In this document: positions 44,444-55,819 of the stretch, in pieces | Layout of the letters: each line of letters begins with the position of its first letter | How positions within the stretch are numbered: position 1 is the first letter of the stretch | Source of the DNA: Megamerina dolium | Taxonomy: Eukaryota; Arthropoda; Insecta; Diptera; Megamerinidae | Reading direction: 5' to 3' | NCBI GenBank assembly: GCA_963854835.1 | Contig: OY978530.1 | Coordinates: forward strand, 8,558,372 to 8,622,371 | Length of the DNA stretch: 64,000 bases | Translations under genes and position numbers: made by a program | Notes under the pieces: model-generated | Seen by the model: the letters and a program-made list of their open reading frames with translations, nothing else | What the model was told of the DNA's origin: nothing | Database searches by the model: none

Positions 44444-47076
44444 AGGTCCTCCAGTACTTGGTCTTTCCACCAGAGGTTTGGTCTTCCTCTTCTGCGTCGT
44501 CCTCCACCGGGTTCCGAATATAACATCCTCTTAGCTGGAGCGTGTTCTTCCATTCGCTCGACATGACCTAGCCAGCGCAGCCTCTGGATTTTGATGCGCT
44601 TTACTATGTCAATATCGGCATACAGCTCGTACAGCTCATGGTTGTACCTTATTCGGTACTCGCCACCAACGCAAATAGGTCCAAAGATCCTGCGTAGGAC
44701 TTTTCTCTCGAAAACTCCAAGCATTCGCTCATCCGAGGTGGAAATTGTCCAGGCTTCAGCCTGTTAGGGCAGGCAGGATGAGAGACTTGTAGAGTGTAAT
44801 TTTCGTTCTTTGAGAGAGGAATCGACTTCTCAATTGCTTACTCAGTCCAAAGTGACACCTGTTAACAAGAGTTATCCTACGCATGATCTCCAGGCTGACG
44901 TCATTACTGCCGTTAATGCTGGTTCCAAGATAGACAAAGTCCCTTACTACTTCAAAAGCGTAGTTGTGAACAGTGACGTGCTATCCAAGACGCCGGGACT
45001 CATTGTTTGTTGACACTAGATACTTCGTCTTGCCCTGAGAATGCTGCACTGACTGCTCGCGTGTTCATGCCGATTATGTCAATATCGTCGGCATACGCTA
45101 ACAGCATGACACTTTTGTTGAAGATTGTGCCATTATGTCGTAAATCAGCAGCTCGTATTATTTTATCTATAATAAGATTGAAGAAGTCGCACGATAACGA
45201 ATCACCTTGTCTGAAACCCAATCTTCAACAAATAGGTGGTGTGTCGATCTGTTTTTCTTGGGTCTTCTCCAGGATTTGGGGCAGTGTGAAAATCTGGTCG
45301 ATGGTGGATTTACCAGGTCTGAAGCCACACTGATATGTCCAATCAGGTTGCTGAGCATAGGCTTCAACCTTTCACACAGTACGCTCGATAGATCCTTGTA
45401 TGCGATGCTCAGGAGACTTATTCCACGGTAGTTGACGCAAATTGTGGGGTATCCTCTTTAATGTACGGAACAGAGAACACTGTCTCAAATCATCAAACAT
45501 GCTTTCATCCAACCATATTCTGCTTATGAGCTGGTGCATGCGGATGAGCAGCTCGTCGCCTCCGGTCTTAAACAACTCGGCAGGCAGGCCATCAGCACCT
45601 GCAGCTTTGTTGTTCTTCAGCCTTAAAATGGCCGTTTCAACCTCGTCATAGTCGGGTGGTGGAACATCAACACTATCATCTGTAATTGGGGTTATTTGGC
45701 AATCTCCTCCACTGGCGGAATTGTTCGTAGCATCGACATTCAGTAACGTTGAGAAGTGTTCCCTCCATAGGCTCAGTACACTCTGGACATCTGTATCCAG
45801 ATTCCCATTTCCATCACGACAAGAAGAGGCTCCGGGATTTAAACCTCCACTCAGGCGCTTGATCTTTTCAAAGAATTTCCGAGTCTCATTCTTGTCGGTA
45901 CACATCTCTATCTCCTCACACTCGCGTCTTTCCAACTCCCTCTTCTTGCGCCTGAAAAGACGTCTATCTGCACTCCTTTTCTCTCTGTACCGCTCCTTAA
46001 CAGCTCGCGTTGCGCCTGCACGCAGGGTTTTTCTGTAGGCGGCGTCTTTCTCTGCGGTAGCGTCGCGACACTCCTGATCGTACCACTCATTCCTCAGAGG
46101 CCGGTAGTAACCGATTACCTCCTCGGCAGCAGTAGTCATGGAGTGTGATATATGTGTCCACCGTGCGCATGTATCATCAAGTGGGGGAGTGTTCTGCATA
46201 AGCAGATCCGATAGTCGAGTGGAAAATGCATCTGCTGTCTCTGGTGATCGCAGCTTACTGACGTCGAGCTTTCTCTGTGTGGGACTTCTCTTGTTATTTG
46301 CGACACATAAACGTGTGCGCACCTTAGCTGCAACAAGGTAGTGATCCGAGTCGAAGTTGGCACCACGGATCGATTTCATGTCCATCATACTGGAAGCAGG
46401 TACCACCAATTACTATGTTTCGTGCTGCGGCGAAGTCGATCAGCCTCAATCCGTTATCGGAGGTGTTCTGGTGGAGGCTGAATTTTCCGACAGTTGGACC
46501 AAAGGTACCTTCCTTGCCCACCCTGGCATTAAAGTCGCCAAGCACGATTTTGATATCGTGGCGGGGTCAGCGGTCATAAGCTCCTTCGAGGCGCTGAAAG
46601 AAGCTCTCCTTGGTCATATTGTCCTTCTCATCCGTCGGAGCGTGGGCACATATAAGGCTGATGTTGAAAAATTTTGCCTTGATGCGGATTGTGGCCAGCC
46701 GTTCGTTCACAGGCGTGAACTGTGAGACAAGATGTCGCAGTCTCTTGCTGACCAAAAATCCACATACTAGTTCGTGCCTTTCAGCACGGCAACTGTAGTA
46801 GATGTCACAGGACGCTTTTTTGAAGCAACCCTGTCCTGTCCATCGCATTTCCTGGAGAGCGGTGATGTCAGCTCTGTATTTTTCGAGGACATCAACCAGC
46901 TGGATAGAGGCACCGTCCCTATAAAGGGACCGGATATTCCGGGTGCATATCCGTAAATCATTGTCCTTTTTTCGTTTGCGGGGGTGATCAACAAAAGCGG
47001 AAGTCCTTATCCGAGCCATATTTGTTTTTTTCATTGGGGGGTTTTTTATATGGCGGGTCCCAAACCCAACGCACAA
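44444..47076 (-). pseudogene. RTE endonuclease/reverse transcriptase, copy E
   Basis: The endonuclease starts near 47076 ([16 protein letters not shown]). The first motif reads ICTRNIR, so Trp-Asn of the family's TWN is changed to Arg-Asn. The ALQEMRW and GDFNARVG motifs are kept. The longest open piece, 46409-45372 (345 codons), covers the DSDHYL motif to early RT. YADDID is kept near 45090. Deletions and frameshifts inactivate it. Confidence 0.85.
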
Positions 47077-47378
47077 CCTCTAACCGAGGAGATTTTCGCC
47101 ACTCACTTCAGCCGCCTCCCAGCGGGTGCCAGGAAGACGTTGCCCGGTGGTCGCCATATGGAGGGCCCCCATTAATAATAATGAAAGCACCGTCACATAG
47201 TAAGCAGAGCAAGCTATATGACTACCTCTCATTAACAATAAAGGTATCATCACATAGCGCTCAGATCAAACTACATGACAGCCAGTGAGTTGACTTGCGA
47301 TGAGTTCAACAAGGATTGCGCTAGCCCCACCCGGTTGAGGCAGTTAGACACGTTACCTTGCAAAAACACCACCAGACC
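44444..47378 (-). mobile_element. RTE copy E, 3'-truncated, with internal deletions
   Basis: Minus-strand RTE. It retains the full family 5' end (GGTCTGGTGGTG, ending at 47378), as in copy B, but lacks the last part of the frame and the 3' tail. Compared with C/D it has internal deletions of roughly 45 bases near 45035, 165 near 45220 and 100 near 46398. It carries the same one-base frameshift (45339) as C/D. Its 5' part (46576-47378) is the outer end of the left arm of the large inverted repeat. Confidence 0.9.
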
Positions 47379-47479
47379 ACCATATATATATTATATATAT
47401 TTAGCAGAAACTGAATAAACAGCTCCAGGTAGACTCTCTTCAAATATGTATTTCACAGAAGTTTATTCAACTACTTTAA

Positions 47480-48188
47480 GGGGTTCCACCACTGTAGAGC
47501 ACAAAAAAAGGCATATTTCGGGAATTTTCGTAGGCCTAACAAAAGGAGATATTCAAATTCTGTAAAAAGTATTTTTTAATGTAAATCTTGAAGTCCAAAA
47601 AAACAATTAATTTGCACGATTTAAAAACAAAAAGGCGGCTGTGCAGCATTTCCCCGCTTATGCGTTTTTTTCACCGCGATGCAAGGCCGGAAACCTAGCG
47701 CCCACAATTTTCGATCTGGAACAAAAAGCCGAATATTTTTTTATTCCATATTACAATAGCAAGAGAAGTACGTAGGGGTTTTTGGATTAATTGATTTTTC
47801 GTAAAATGGCGACCCTTTGAAGAAAAAGTTCCAAATTTCACCTAAAAAATCGTAAAAAAATTGTTTATAAATAAAAAAATATGCACAATTTCAAAAAACC
47901 CCTACGTACGTAGCTGAAGAAAAAAAAATTTTCAAATCAATCGGTTAAGATTTGTTCGAGTTATGTTTCCGGCCAGCTCAAAAAAAGTGGTTTCGAGAAA
48001 AACGCGTTTAAAGTTTACAGGTGCTCGGTGAATACCTCAGACGTCTTGCGGCAAAACTCGAAATTCAGACACTTAGACATTTTTCCCGCCTTCCATCCTT
48101 TAGTATATTATTTTTGACATTATTAATGACTATTTAAGATAAAAAATTTTGTTTACATTTTTTGAAAATTCTACAGTGGTGTAGCCCC
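47480..48188. mobile_element. TTAA-flanked MITE, left-arm copy
   Basis: Flanked by TTAA at 47476-47479 and 48189-48192. Termini GGGGTTCCACCACTGTAGA and the reverse complement of GGGGCTACACCACTGTAGA form imperfect inverted repeats of 19 bases. No coding capacity. TTAA target sites are used by piggyBac and Kolobok transposases; purine-first termini fit Kolobok better. Inside, CGTAGGGGTTTTTGG (from 47771) and a reversed counterpart near 47895 form a second inverted pair. Confidence 0.75.
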
Positions 48189-48307
48189 TTAAATTATCGA
48201 ATTATTTACTTACCATCAAGTTATAAGTATCACCACGTAGTCGCTGTTCTAGACAGGCTACGAACAGGCTTCAACTCATTGGGTATTATGGATTTTTGTG
48301 CTAATTC

Positions 48308-48454
48308 TCACCCAGAAATGAACTTATGTACTTCGGTCCTCAAGTTTTTAGACTCTGCTATTTTGTCAATAATCATTTTTAGTTTTGGTTCCGATTGTAT
48401 TTCTGATTGTGATTCTGTTTTTATTCTTCTTCTGGAGTGCGTTTTGTTGCTCAT
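48308..48454 (-). pseudogene. 48-codon frame, possible gag start (left arm)
   Basis: Mirror of 51855-52001. See that entry. Confidence 0.35.
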
Positions 48455-49815
48455 AATCGATGGACGTTCTAAGCCATGTTTATTTGAATTCTTCTGAGAT
48501 ATTTCTGTCCTTCAATAATGACACAAACTGAGTTTAAGACAGAAGGAGCAATTGAATTATAATTATATTGTGTTAAGGGCCAAAAATATTGCGTCTACCT
48601 TTTGAAAACCACGACACTTACTTAAATACCTAGGACACACCCTTTTTCCGTATTTTCTTAAATGACTTCTATCTTGTTGTTGTTTTATTATAGTTTTTTA
48701 TATATACATTACTCCATATCAACTACTTAAAAAATTCGATTTGAACACTGATTTTTAACTGACTAAGAACTGGCCCGTTGCCCACTTTCAATTGGTATTT
48801 ATAGTGTGATCTTAATTCCTCATTAGTGCATTTACAACACATATACGTTTATTTGAAGAAATGGCAAGATCATCATTGTCATTTCTTTCATGGGCCAATA
48901 GTTCAATTCCTTAATTAGGCTACTATTACAATTTCTTAAGTAGGTTATTACTACAATTTCTTAAGTCGGTTATTATAAAATAAACACTTAGTAGGCAATT
49001 TGTCATCGTAAACTTTGTCGTTGTTTTCTAAAATTCTTTTTGCATAAGCATGCAGTAGCTACGTAGTTACTACTAATACTTTGTGTATTTTGTGTTTTTT
49101 GGTTCTGCAACGACATTGATTACGATGATATGCGTATAATATAAAATAAGGTATTGTGGCTTACAAGGCAACAATACCTTTCGTATTGGTTTAATTACTT
49201 CCACTAATTTAGACTTACTGAATATGCATTTGATATCGTCCTATCCTGTAATGCACTTATTTAGGAAATTGCCTAGAACGAAAATAAGAAAAACCTACCT
49301 GTGGACGTTCTGCACTTAATTATCTCGCCATTAATATAAACAAGTCAAAGTTAGTAGGTGATGTTTATTCGAACGACCATGAAAATCATTTAGGATTCAT
49401 CTAAGTGTTCGAATTATGAGAATTTATATGATTAAAGTAATTAATCTGCTAATGTTCTTTATTTCTCTGATCTAAATTATAACTTCAAATACTGTAAATA
49501 CTATAAATACTATGATAATATAAATATGGTAGTTCTATGCTGAATAGTTCGTTAGATAGAGTGGCTTTAAGTTAAATGTAAGATTTTCCCCGACTACCAT
49601 ATTAATCTAAGTGTCAATTATGATTGCGCTATAAAAATACCAAAGTTATAGCGGTATAAATTTAGAAGAAATTCGGGCATATTTTAAAAAGTAAGCGTGG
49701 CTCGTCCATTTCCGGCAAGATTGTGTAACACATCTCCACGTGCCAAATATTGCTATCCTAAATGGTATATTAAGTGCGTTATAGCAAGTTAAATATTTTA
49801 ATATTCCGAGGTTAG

Positions 49816-49818
<3 letters not shown>

Positions 49819-49902
<84 letters not shown>
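49819..49902. repeat. (TA)n at the inner end of the left arm
   Basis: About 84 bases of TA. The inverted-repeat arms both end exactly where TA arrays begin (49818 and 50491). Confidence 0.9.
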
Positions 49903-49907
<5 letters not shown>

Positions 49908-49944
49908 GGACTCACGAAGATATATGTATATATCTTCATCCGCC

Positions 49945-50025
49945 CGTCTGTCTGATTGTCACCTGGCTGGTTGTATGTTAACTGGAGCAAATTTTGACGA
50001 ATTTTGGCTTGAGTAACCTACCTAT
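49945..50025 (+). repeat. 5' part of a TATACCCTGCA repeat copy
   Basis: CCGTCTGTCTGATTGTCACC and the following bases to 50025 match the beginning of 25748-26944 (around 25885-25965). The copy continues at 50491 (ACTAACCTCGGAAT...) beyond the SINE and TA array. Confidence 0.8.
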
Positions 50026-50369
50026 GGGTGCCGTAGCTCAGTGGTTAGTGTGTTCGCCTTCTGATCTGTAGGTCGTGGTTCAATCCCCGGCTGATGCGTA
50101 ACAAATTTAATATCGATAAGATTTTTCTTTCGAATGGTACCCACCTGTCGGCAAGCAATTGGCAATTCTTCCGACAGTACCAACTTGCCATGAAAAAGCT
50201 TCTTAAAGAGCTCTGTGACAAAGCTCAGAAAAAGTGATGTCAAAAGTGTTCTGCCGTTCGGAACAGGCTAAAATAAGTAGGTCCTTTCTAATACTGTCCA
50301 AATTTAAGACGCACAACAGTAATGGAAGAGAAGCTCGGCCAATGAGCCCTTTGGTGCTTTAGGTGCCAC
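50026..50369 (+). repeat. full-length tRNA-derived SINE in the inverted-repeat spacer
   Basis: Starts GGGTGCCGTAGCTCAGTGG at 50026, with intact A and B boxes, and ends AGGTGCCAC before a (TA)n tail. It is inserted in a TATACCCTGCA repeat copy. No clear target duplication because the right flank is TA-rich. Confidence 0.93.
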
Positions 50370-50370
50370 A

Positions 50371-50392
50371 TATATATATATATATATGTGTG

Positions 50393-50466
<74 letters not shown>

Positions 50467-50490
50467 TATAAATGTATATATATATATATA
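50371..50490. repeat. (TA)n at the inner end of the right arm
   Basis: TA array with a few TG steps and one AA step, between the SINE tail and the right arm. Confidence 0.9.
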
Positions 50491-51502
50491 TGACTAACCT
50501 CGGAATATTAAAATATTTAACTTGCTATAACTCACTTAATATACCATTTAGGATAGCAATATTTGGCACGTGGAGATGTGTTACACAATCTTGCCGGAAA
50601 TGGACGAGCCACGCTTACTTTTTAAAATATGCCCGAATTTCTTCTAAATTTATACCGCTATAACTTTGGTATTTTTATAGCGCAATCATAATTGACACTT
50701 AGATTAATATGGTAGTCGGGGAAAATCTTACATTTAACTTAAAGCCACTCTATCTAACGAACTATTCAGCATAGAACTACCATATTTATATTATCATAGT
50801 ATTTATAGTATTTACAGTATTTGAAGTTATAATTTAGATCAGAGAAATAAAGAACATTAGCAGATTAATTACTTTAATCATATAAATTCTCATAATTCGA
50901 ACACTTAGATGAATCCTAAATGATTTTCATGGTCGTTCGAATAAACATCACCTACTAACTTTGACTTGTTTATATTAATGGCGAGATAATTAAGTGCAGA
51001 ACGTCCACAGGTAGGTTTTTCTTATTTTCGTTCTAGGCAATTTCCTAAATAAGTGCATTACAGGATAGGACGATATCAAATGCATATTCAGTAAGTCTAA
51101 ATTAGTGGAAGTAATTAAACCAATACGAAAGGTATTGTTGCCTTGTAAGCCACAATACCTTATTTTATATTATACGCATATCATCGTAATCAATGTCGTT
51201 GCAGAACCAAAAAACACAAAATACACAAAGTATTAGTAGTAACTACGTAGCTACTGCATGCTTATGCAAAAAGAATTTTAGAAAACAACGACAAAGTTTA
51301 CGATGACAAATTGCCTACTAAGTGTTTATTTTATAATAACCGACTTAAGAAATTGTAGTAATAACCTACTTAAGAAATTGTAATAGTAGCCTAATTAAGG
51401 AATTGAACTATTGGCCCATGAAAGAAATGACAATGATGATCTTGCCATTTCTTCAAATAAACGTATATGTGTTGTAAATGCACTAATGAGGAATTAAGAT
51501 CA

Positions 51503-52001
51503 CACTATAAATACCAATTGAAAGTGGGCAACGGGCCAGTTCTTAGTCAGTTAAAAATCAGTGTTCAAATCGAATTTTTTAAGTAGTTGATATGGAGTAA
51601 TGTATATATAAAAAACTATAATAAAACAACAACAAGATAGAAGTCATTTAAGAAAATACGGAAAAAGGGTGTGTCCTAGGTATTTAAGTAAGTGTCGTGG
51701 TTTTCAAAAGGTAGACGCAATATTTTTGGCCCTTAACACAATATAATTATAATTCAATTGCTCCTTCTGTCTTAAACTCAGTTTGTGTCATTATTGAAGG
51801 ACAGAAATATCTCAGAAGAATTCAAATAAACATGGCTTAGAACGTCCATCGATTATGAGCAACAAAACGCACTCCAGAAGAAGAATAAAAACAGAATCAC
51901 AATCAGAAATACAATCGGAACCAAAACTAAAAATGATTATTGACAAAATAGCAGAGTCTAAAAACTTGAGGACCGAAGTACATAAGTTCATTTCTGGGTG
52001 A
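51503..52001 (+). pseudogene. 5' part of an LTR element: TATA box and 48-codon gag-like start
   Basis: CTATAAATACC near 51505 looks like a retrotransposon promoter. An ATG at 51855 opens 48 codons (KTESQSEIQSEPKLKMII, DKIAESKNLRTEVHKFI) ending at TGA 51999-52001. A charged helical N-terminus after a leader is usual for gag, but the family is not recognised and the rest is missing. The MITE at 52121 lies just downstream. The same sequence is mirrored in the left arm. Confidence 0.35.
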
Positions 52002-52120
52002 GAATTAGCACAAAAATCCATAATACCCAATGAGTTGAAGCCTGTTCGTAGCCTGTCTAGAACAGCGACTACGTGGTGATACTTATAACTTGATGGTAAG
52101 TAAATAATTCGATAATTTAA

Positions 52121-52829
52121 GGGGCTACACCACTGTAGAATTTTCAAAAAATGTAAACAAAATTTTTTATCTTAAATAGTCATTAATAATGTCAAAAATA
52201 ATATACTAAAGGATGGAAGGCGGGAAAAATGTCTAAGTGTCTGAATTTCGAGTTTTGCCGCAAGACGTCTGAGGTATTCACCGAGCACCTGTAAACTTTA
52301 AACGCGTTTTTCTCGAAACCACTTTTTTTGAGCTGGCCGGAAACATAACTCGAACAAATCTTAACCGATTGATTTGAAAATTTTTTTTTCTTCAGCTACG
52401 TACGTAGGGGTTTTTTGAAATTGTGCATATTTTTTTATTTATAAACAATTTTTTTACGATTTTTTAGGTGAAATTTGGAACTTTTTCTTCAAAGGGTCGC
52501 CATTTTACGAAAAATCAATTAATCCAAAAACCCCTACGTACTTCTCTTGCTATTGTAATATGGAATAAAAAAATATTCGGCTTTTTGTTCCAGATCGAAA
52601 ATTGTGGGCGCTAGGTTTCCGGCCTTGCATCGCGGTGAAAAAAACGCATAAGCGGGGAAATGCTGCACAGCCGCCTTTTTGTTTTTAAATCGTGCAAATT
52701 AATTGTTTTTTTGGACTTCAAGATTTACATTAAAAAATACTTTTTACAGAATTTGAATATCTCCTTTTGTTAGGCCTACGAAAATTCCCGAAATATGCCT
52801 TTTTTTGTGCTCTACAGTGGTGGAACCCC
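52121..52829. mobile_element. TTAA-flanked MITE, right-arm copy
   Basis: Mirror image of 47480-48188, part of the duplicated arm and not an independent insertion. Confidence 0.75.
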
Positions 52830-52930
52830 TTAAAGTAGTTGAATAAACTTCTGTGAAATATATATTTGAAGAGAGTCTACCTGGAGCTGTTTATTCAGTT
52901 TCTGCTAAATATATATAATATATATATGGT

Positions 52931-53733
52931 GGTCTGGTGGTGTTTTCGCAAGGTAACGTGTCTAACTGCCTCAACCGGGTGGGGCTAGCGCAATCCTTGT
53001 TGAACTCATCGCAAGTCAACTCACTGGCTGTCATGTAGTTTGATCTGAGCGCTATGTGATGATACGTTTATTGTTAATGAGAAGTAGTCATATAGCTTGC
53101 TCTGCTTACTATGTGATGGCGCTATCATTATTATTAATGGGGGCCCTCCATGTGGCGACCACCGGGCAACGTCTTCCTGGCACCCGCTGGGAGGCGGCTG
53201 AAGTGAGTGGCGAAAATCTCCTCGGTTAGAGGTTGTGCGTTGGGTTTGGGACCCGCCATATAAAAAACCCCCCAATAAAAAAAACAAATATGGCTCGGAT
53301 AAGGACTTCCGCTTTTGTTGATCACCCCCGCAAACGAAAAAAGGACAATGATTTACGGATATGCACCCGGAATATCCGGTCCCTTTATAGGGACGGTGCC
53401 TCTATCCAGCTGGTTGATGTCCTCGAAAAATACAGAGCTGACATCACCGCTCTCCAGGAAATGCGATGGACAGGACAGGGTTGCTTCAAAAGAGCATCCT
53501 GTGACATCTACTACAGTTGCCATGCTGAAAGGCACGAACTAGGATGTGGATTTTTGGTCAGCAAGAGACTGCGACATCTTGTCTCACAGTTCACGCCTGT
53601 GAACGAACGGCTGGCCACAATCCGCATCAAGGCAAAATTGTTCAACATCAGCCTTATATGTGCCCACGCTCCGACGGATGAGAAGGACAATGTGACCAAG
53701 GAGAGCTTCTTTCAGCGCCTCGAAGAAGCTTAT
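52931..53733 (+). mobile_element. RTE copy F, 5' fragment
   Basis: Plus-strand copy of the RTE 5' end: leader from GGTCTGGTGGTG at 52931, frame from about 53233 through the endonuclease motifs [10 protein letters not shown] and ALQEMRW up to [12 protein letters not shown], where it stops at 53733. It shares the unusual TRN change with copy E, as expected for mirror copies. Confidence 0.92.
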
Positions 53734-53734
53734 A

Positions 53735-53882
<148 letters not shown>

Positions 53883-54240
53883 GGTGGGTCAAATTGTAGG
53901 GGGCCGAAAAAATGTTAAGGGGCTCATCGAGATTCTTATTCTACGGGTCATTTGAAGATACTTTTCCAAAGAAACCATAGCTCTAAAATGATTTTCGAGC
54001 CCCCGACTTTTTCAAAATAGGTTTTTTCCCCAAATACTCAAGAATAGATGTAAAAAAAAATGCTTTTTTCTCTAGCCAAATGTGTATGTGGGGGTTTTTG
54101 GATCGAGGAATCCATTTTTGAGATCTATTTTTATTTTTGAGCACCACCAGAGGGCGCTTTCGTTCATTTTTTAATTTTATCGTTTTTTTTTTGGGTAAAT
54201 TTACGAAATTTTTCGTGTAAATTGACGAATATTTGACTTT

Positions 54241-54503
54241 CTCATAAGACAACCCAAAACTTTAAATAGCCCAGAGTGTTTAGCGTTAAAAATGATGGGG
54301 GAAGGGGGGGGGGGTTATTCATTCACGACCTATATCGAATTTAAGACAAAGAGTAAACAAAGCATATTTTACTTTATTTTTTTCTTCTAAAATTCAACAT
54401 AACAAATAATAAAAGCATATAAAATGTAATTAATAAAAAAAATTAATTGAATTCAGTAATTAAGAAACAAAACGAAGAGTTTTAGGAAATAAACGCGAAG
54501 GAG
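54241..54503. other. 3' region of the TTAGGGTGGGTC element's gene
   Basis: Holds a G-run (GGGGGAAGGGGGGGGGGG near 54298-54316) and AT-rich sequence with possible polyadenylation signals on the minus strand. Nothing coding. Confidence 0.45.
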
Positions 54504-55178
54504 TTATTTTTGAAAGTCTTTCTTGCTGTCAAGTCTAGCGAATTTTTCACGACTTTCTAATGTCACCGCCATAACTCCTTCTCGATTATGTTCTAAAACT
54601 CTTTTGGATACACTAGCCAGCAATTGAACATGTCTTTCCGTTCCTTGTATGTGTACTGGAATTTTCGGATCAGGCAGCGGTGGATCAATGTCTTCTAAAT
54701 ATTGTTGTAGATATTCATAAGGAATATTTCGAGTGAATGGTGGTTCGAATAAGATTGAATTATCATTCATGTCAATCATATTCGTAAAATCTGTGCAATT
54801 GAAGTTTATGATAGGCTTTTTATAAACTCTCAGTAGCATCGGATCTTCCACATGGTTACGGTAGTGTAAAATTCTTTTTAGAGCTAAGTCGCGTATTTTT
54901 TTTTCATTGTCGAACAACATTGCCAATAAAATGTTTTCTGAATGAGCATAATACGAGTTTTCTTTAACAACATTATTTACAATTTGGCTTAAATTCGAAT
55001 CCAAATATTGAGTCCAACGTATGAATTGGCCCTGGTTTAATGTTGGCCAAATCCGCCAAAACCTCACCAGAAGAAATTGCAAGCGCCATTTTGTACAAGT
55101 ACATTGCGTCGGTAGTTAATTCAACAGCACTTAAATCAGGTATATTTTCCAGAGTGATAATCTCAAAATCGTTTACCG
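54504..55178 (-). pseudogene. transposon-associated protein of unknown function, C-terminal part
   Basis: An upstream piece (55178-55030; ENIPDLSAVELTTDAMYLYK, MALAISSGEVLADL, ANIKPG) follows an intron-acceptor-like TTTTTAG. A one-base shift near 55029 (GGGCC) separates it from the main frame ending at 54504. That frame reads FIRWTQYLDSN, ENILLAMLFDNEKKIRDLAL, then KIPVHIQGTERHVQLLASVS. The pattern of a helical N-part, 'LLAML..D...IR..A...I' and 'P.H.Q..ER.V.LV' recalls uncharacterised proteins repeated many times in insect and cnidarian genomes. I know of no assigned activity. No DDE-type motif is visible in what remains; earlier exons may be lost. Confidence 0.6.
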
Positions 55179-55536
55179 CCTAAAAATAGAAGAGATTAGA
55201 TGAATTAAATACAATTTTATCATTTAAATTCGAACACATTACTTGAGATTTTTTCCAAAAAAATGTACGAAAGCGCCCTCTGGCGGCACTCAAAAATAAA
55301 AATTAATGTCAAAAATGGTTTCCGCGACCCAAAAAACCCCCACATACACATTTGGCTAAAGGAAATAGCATTTTTTTGCCTCTATTCTCGAATATTTCTA
55401 GAAAAAATACTTATTTTGAAAAATCCGGGGGCTCGAAATTCATTTTAGAGCTATGGTTTTTTTGGCAAATTTGCTTAGAATGACCCATAGAATAAGAATC
55501 ACGATGAGCCTTTGGGTCGAAAAAATTTGACCCACC

Positions 55537-55786
<250 letters not shown>

Positions 55787-55819
55787 GTGTGTGTGTGCTC
55801 AGTATGGTGCAGTGAGCAG

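Larger units (their letters stand above)
46576..49818. repeat. left arm (3,243 bp) of a large inverted repeat
   Basis: Every landmark x in this arm has its reverse complement at 100309 minus x, from 46576 to 49818, without net length change. Only scattered single-base differences were seen. The arm contains the 5' part of RTE copy E, a TTAA-flanked MITE (47480-48188), the 5' part of an LTR element, and the 3' part of a TATACCCTGCA repeat. Confidence 0.96.
50491..53733. repeat. right arm (3,243 bp) of a large inverted repeat
   Basis: Reverse complement of 46576-49818 with only scattered differences, for example GATACGTTTATTG here against GATACCTTTATTG in the reversed left arm near 47245. The arm ends abruptly at GAAGCTTAT, inside RTE coding sequence. 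Confidence 0.96.

Noticed and set aside
48162..48497. 111-codon frame present on both arms of the inverted repeat (also 51812-52147 minus)
   Set aside because: It runs antisense through the gag-like start and into the MITE end; its identity between arms only reflects the duplication.
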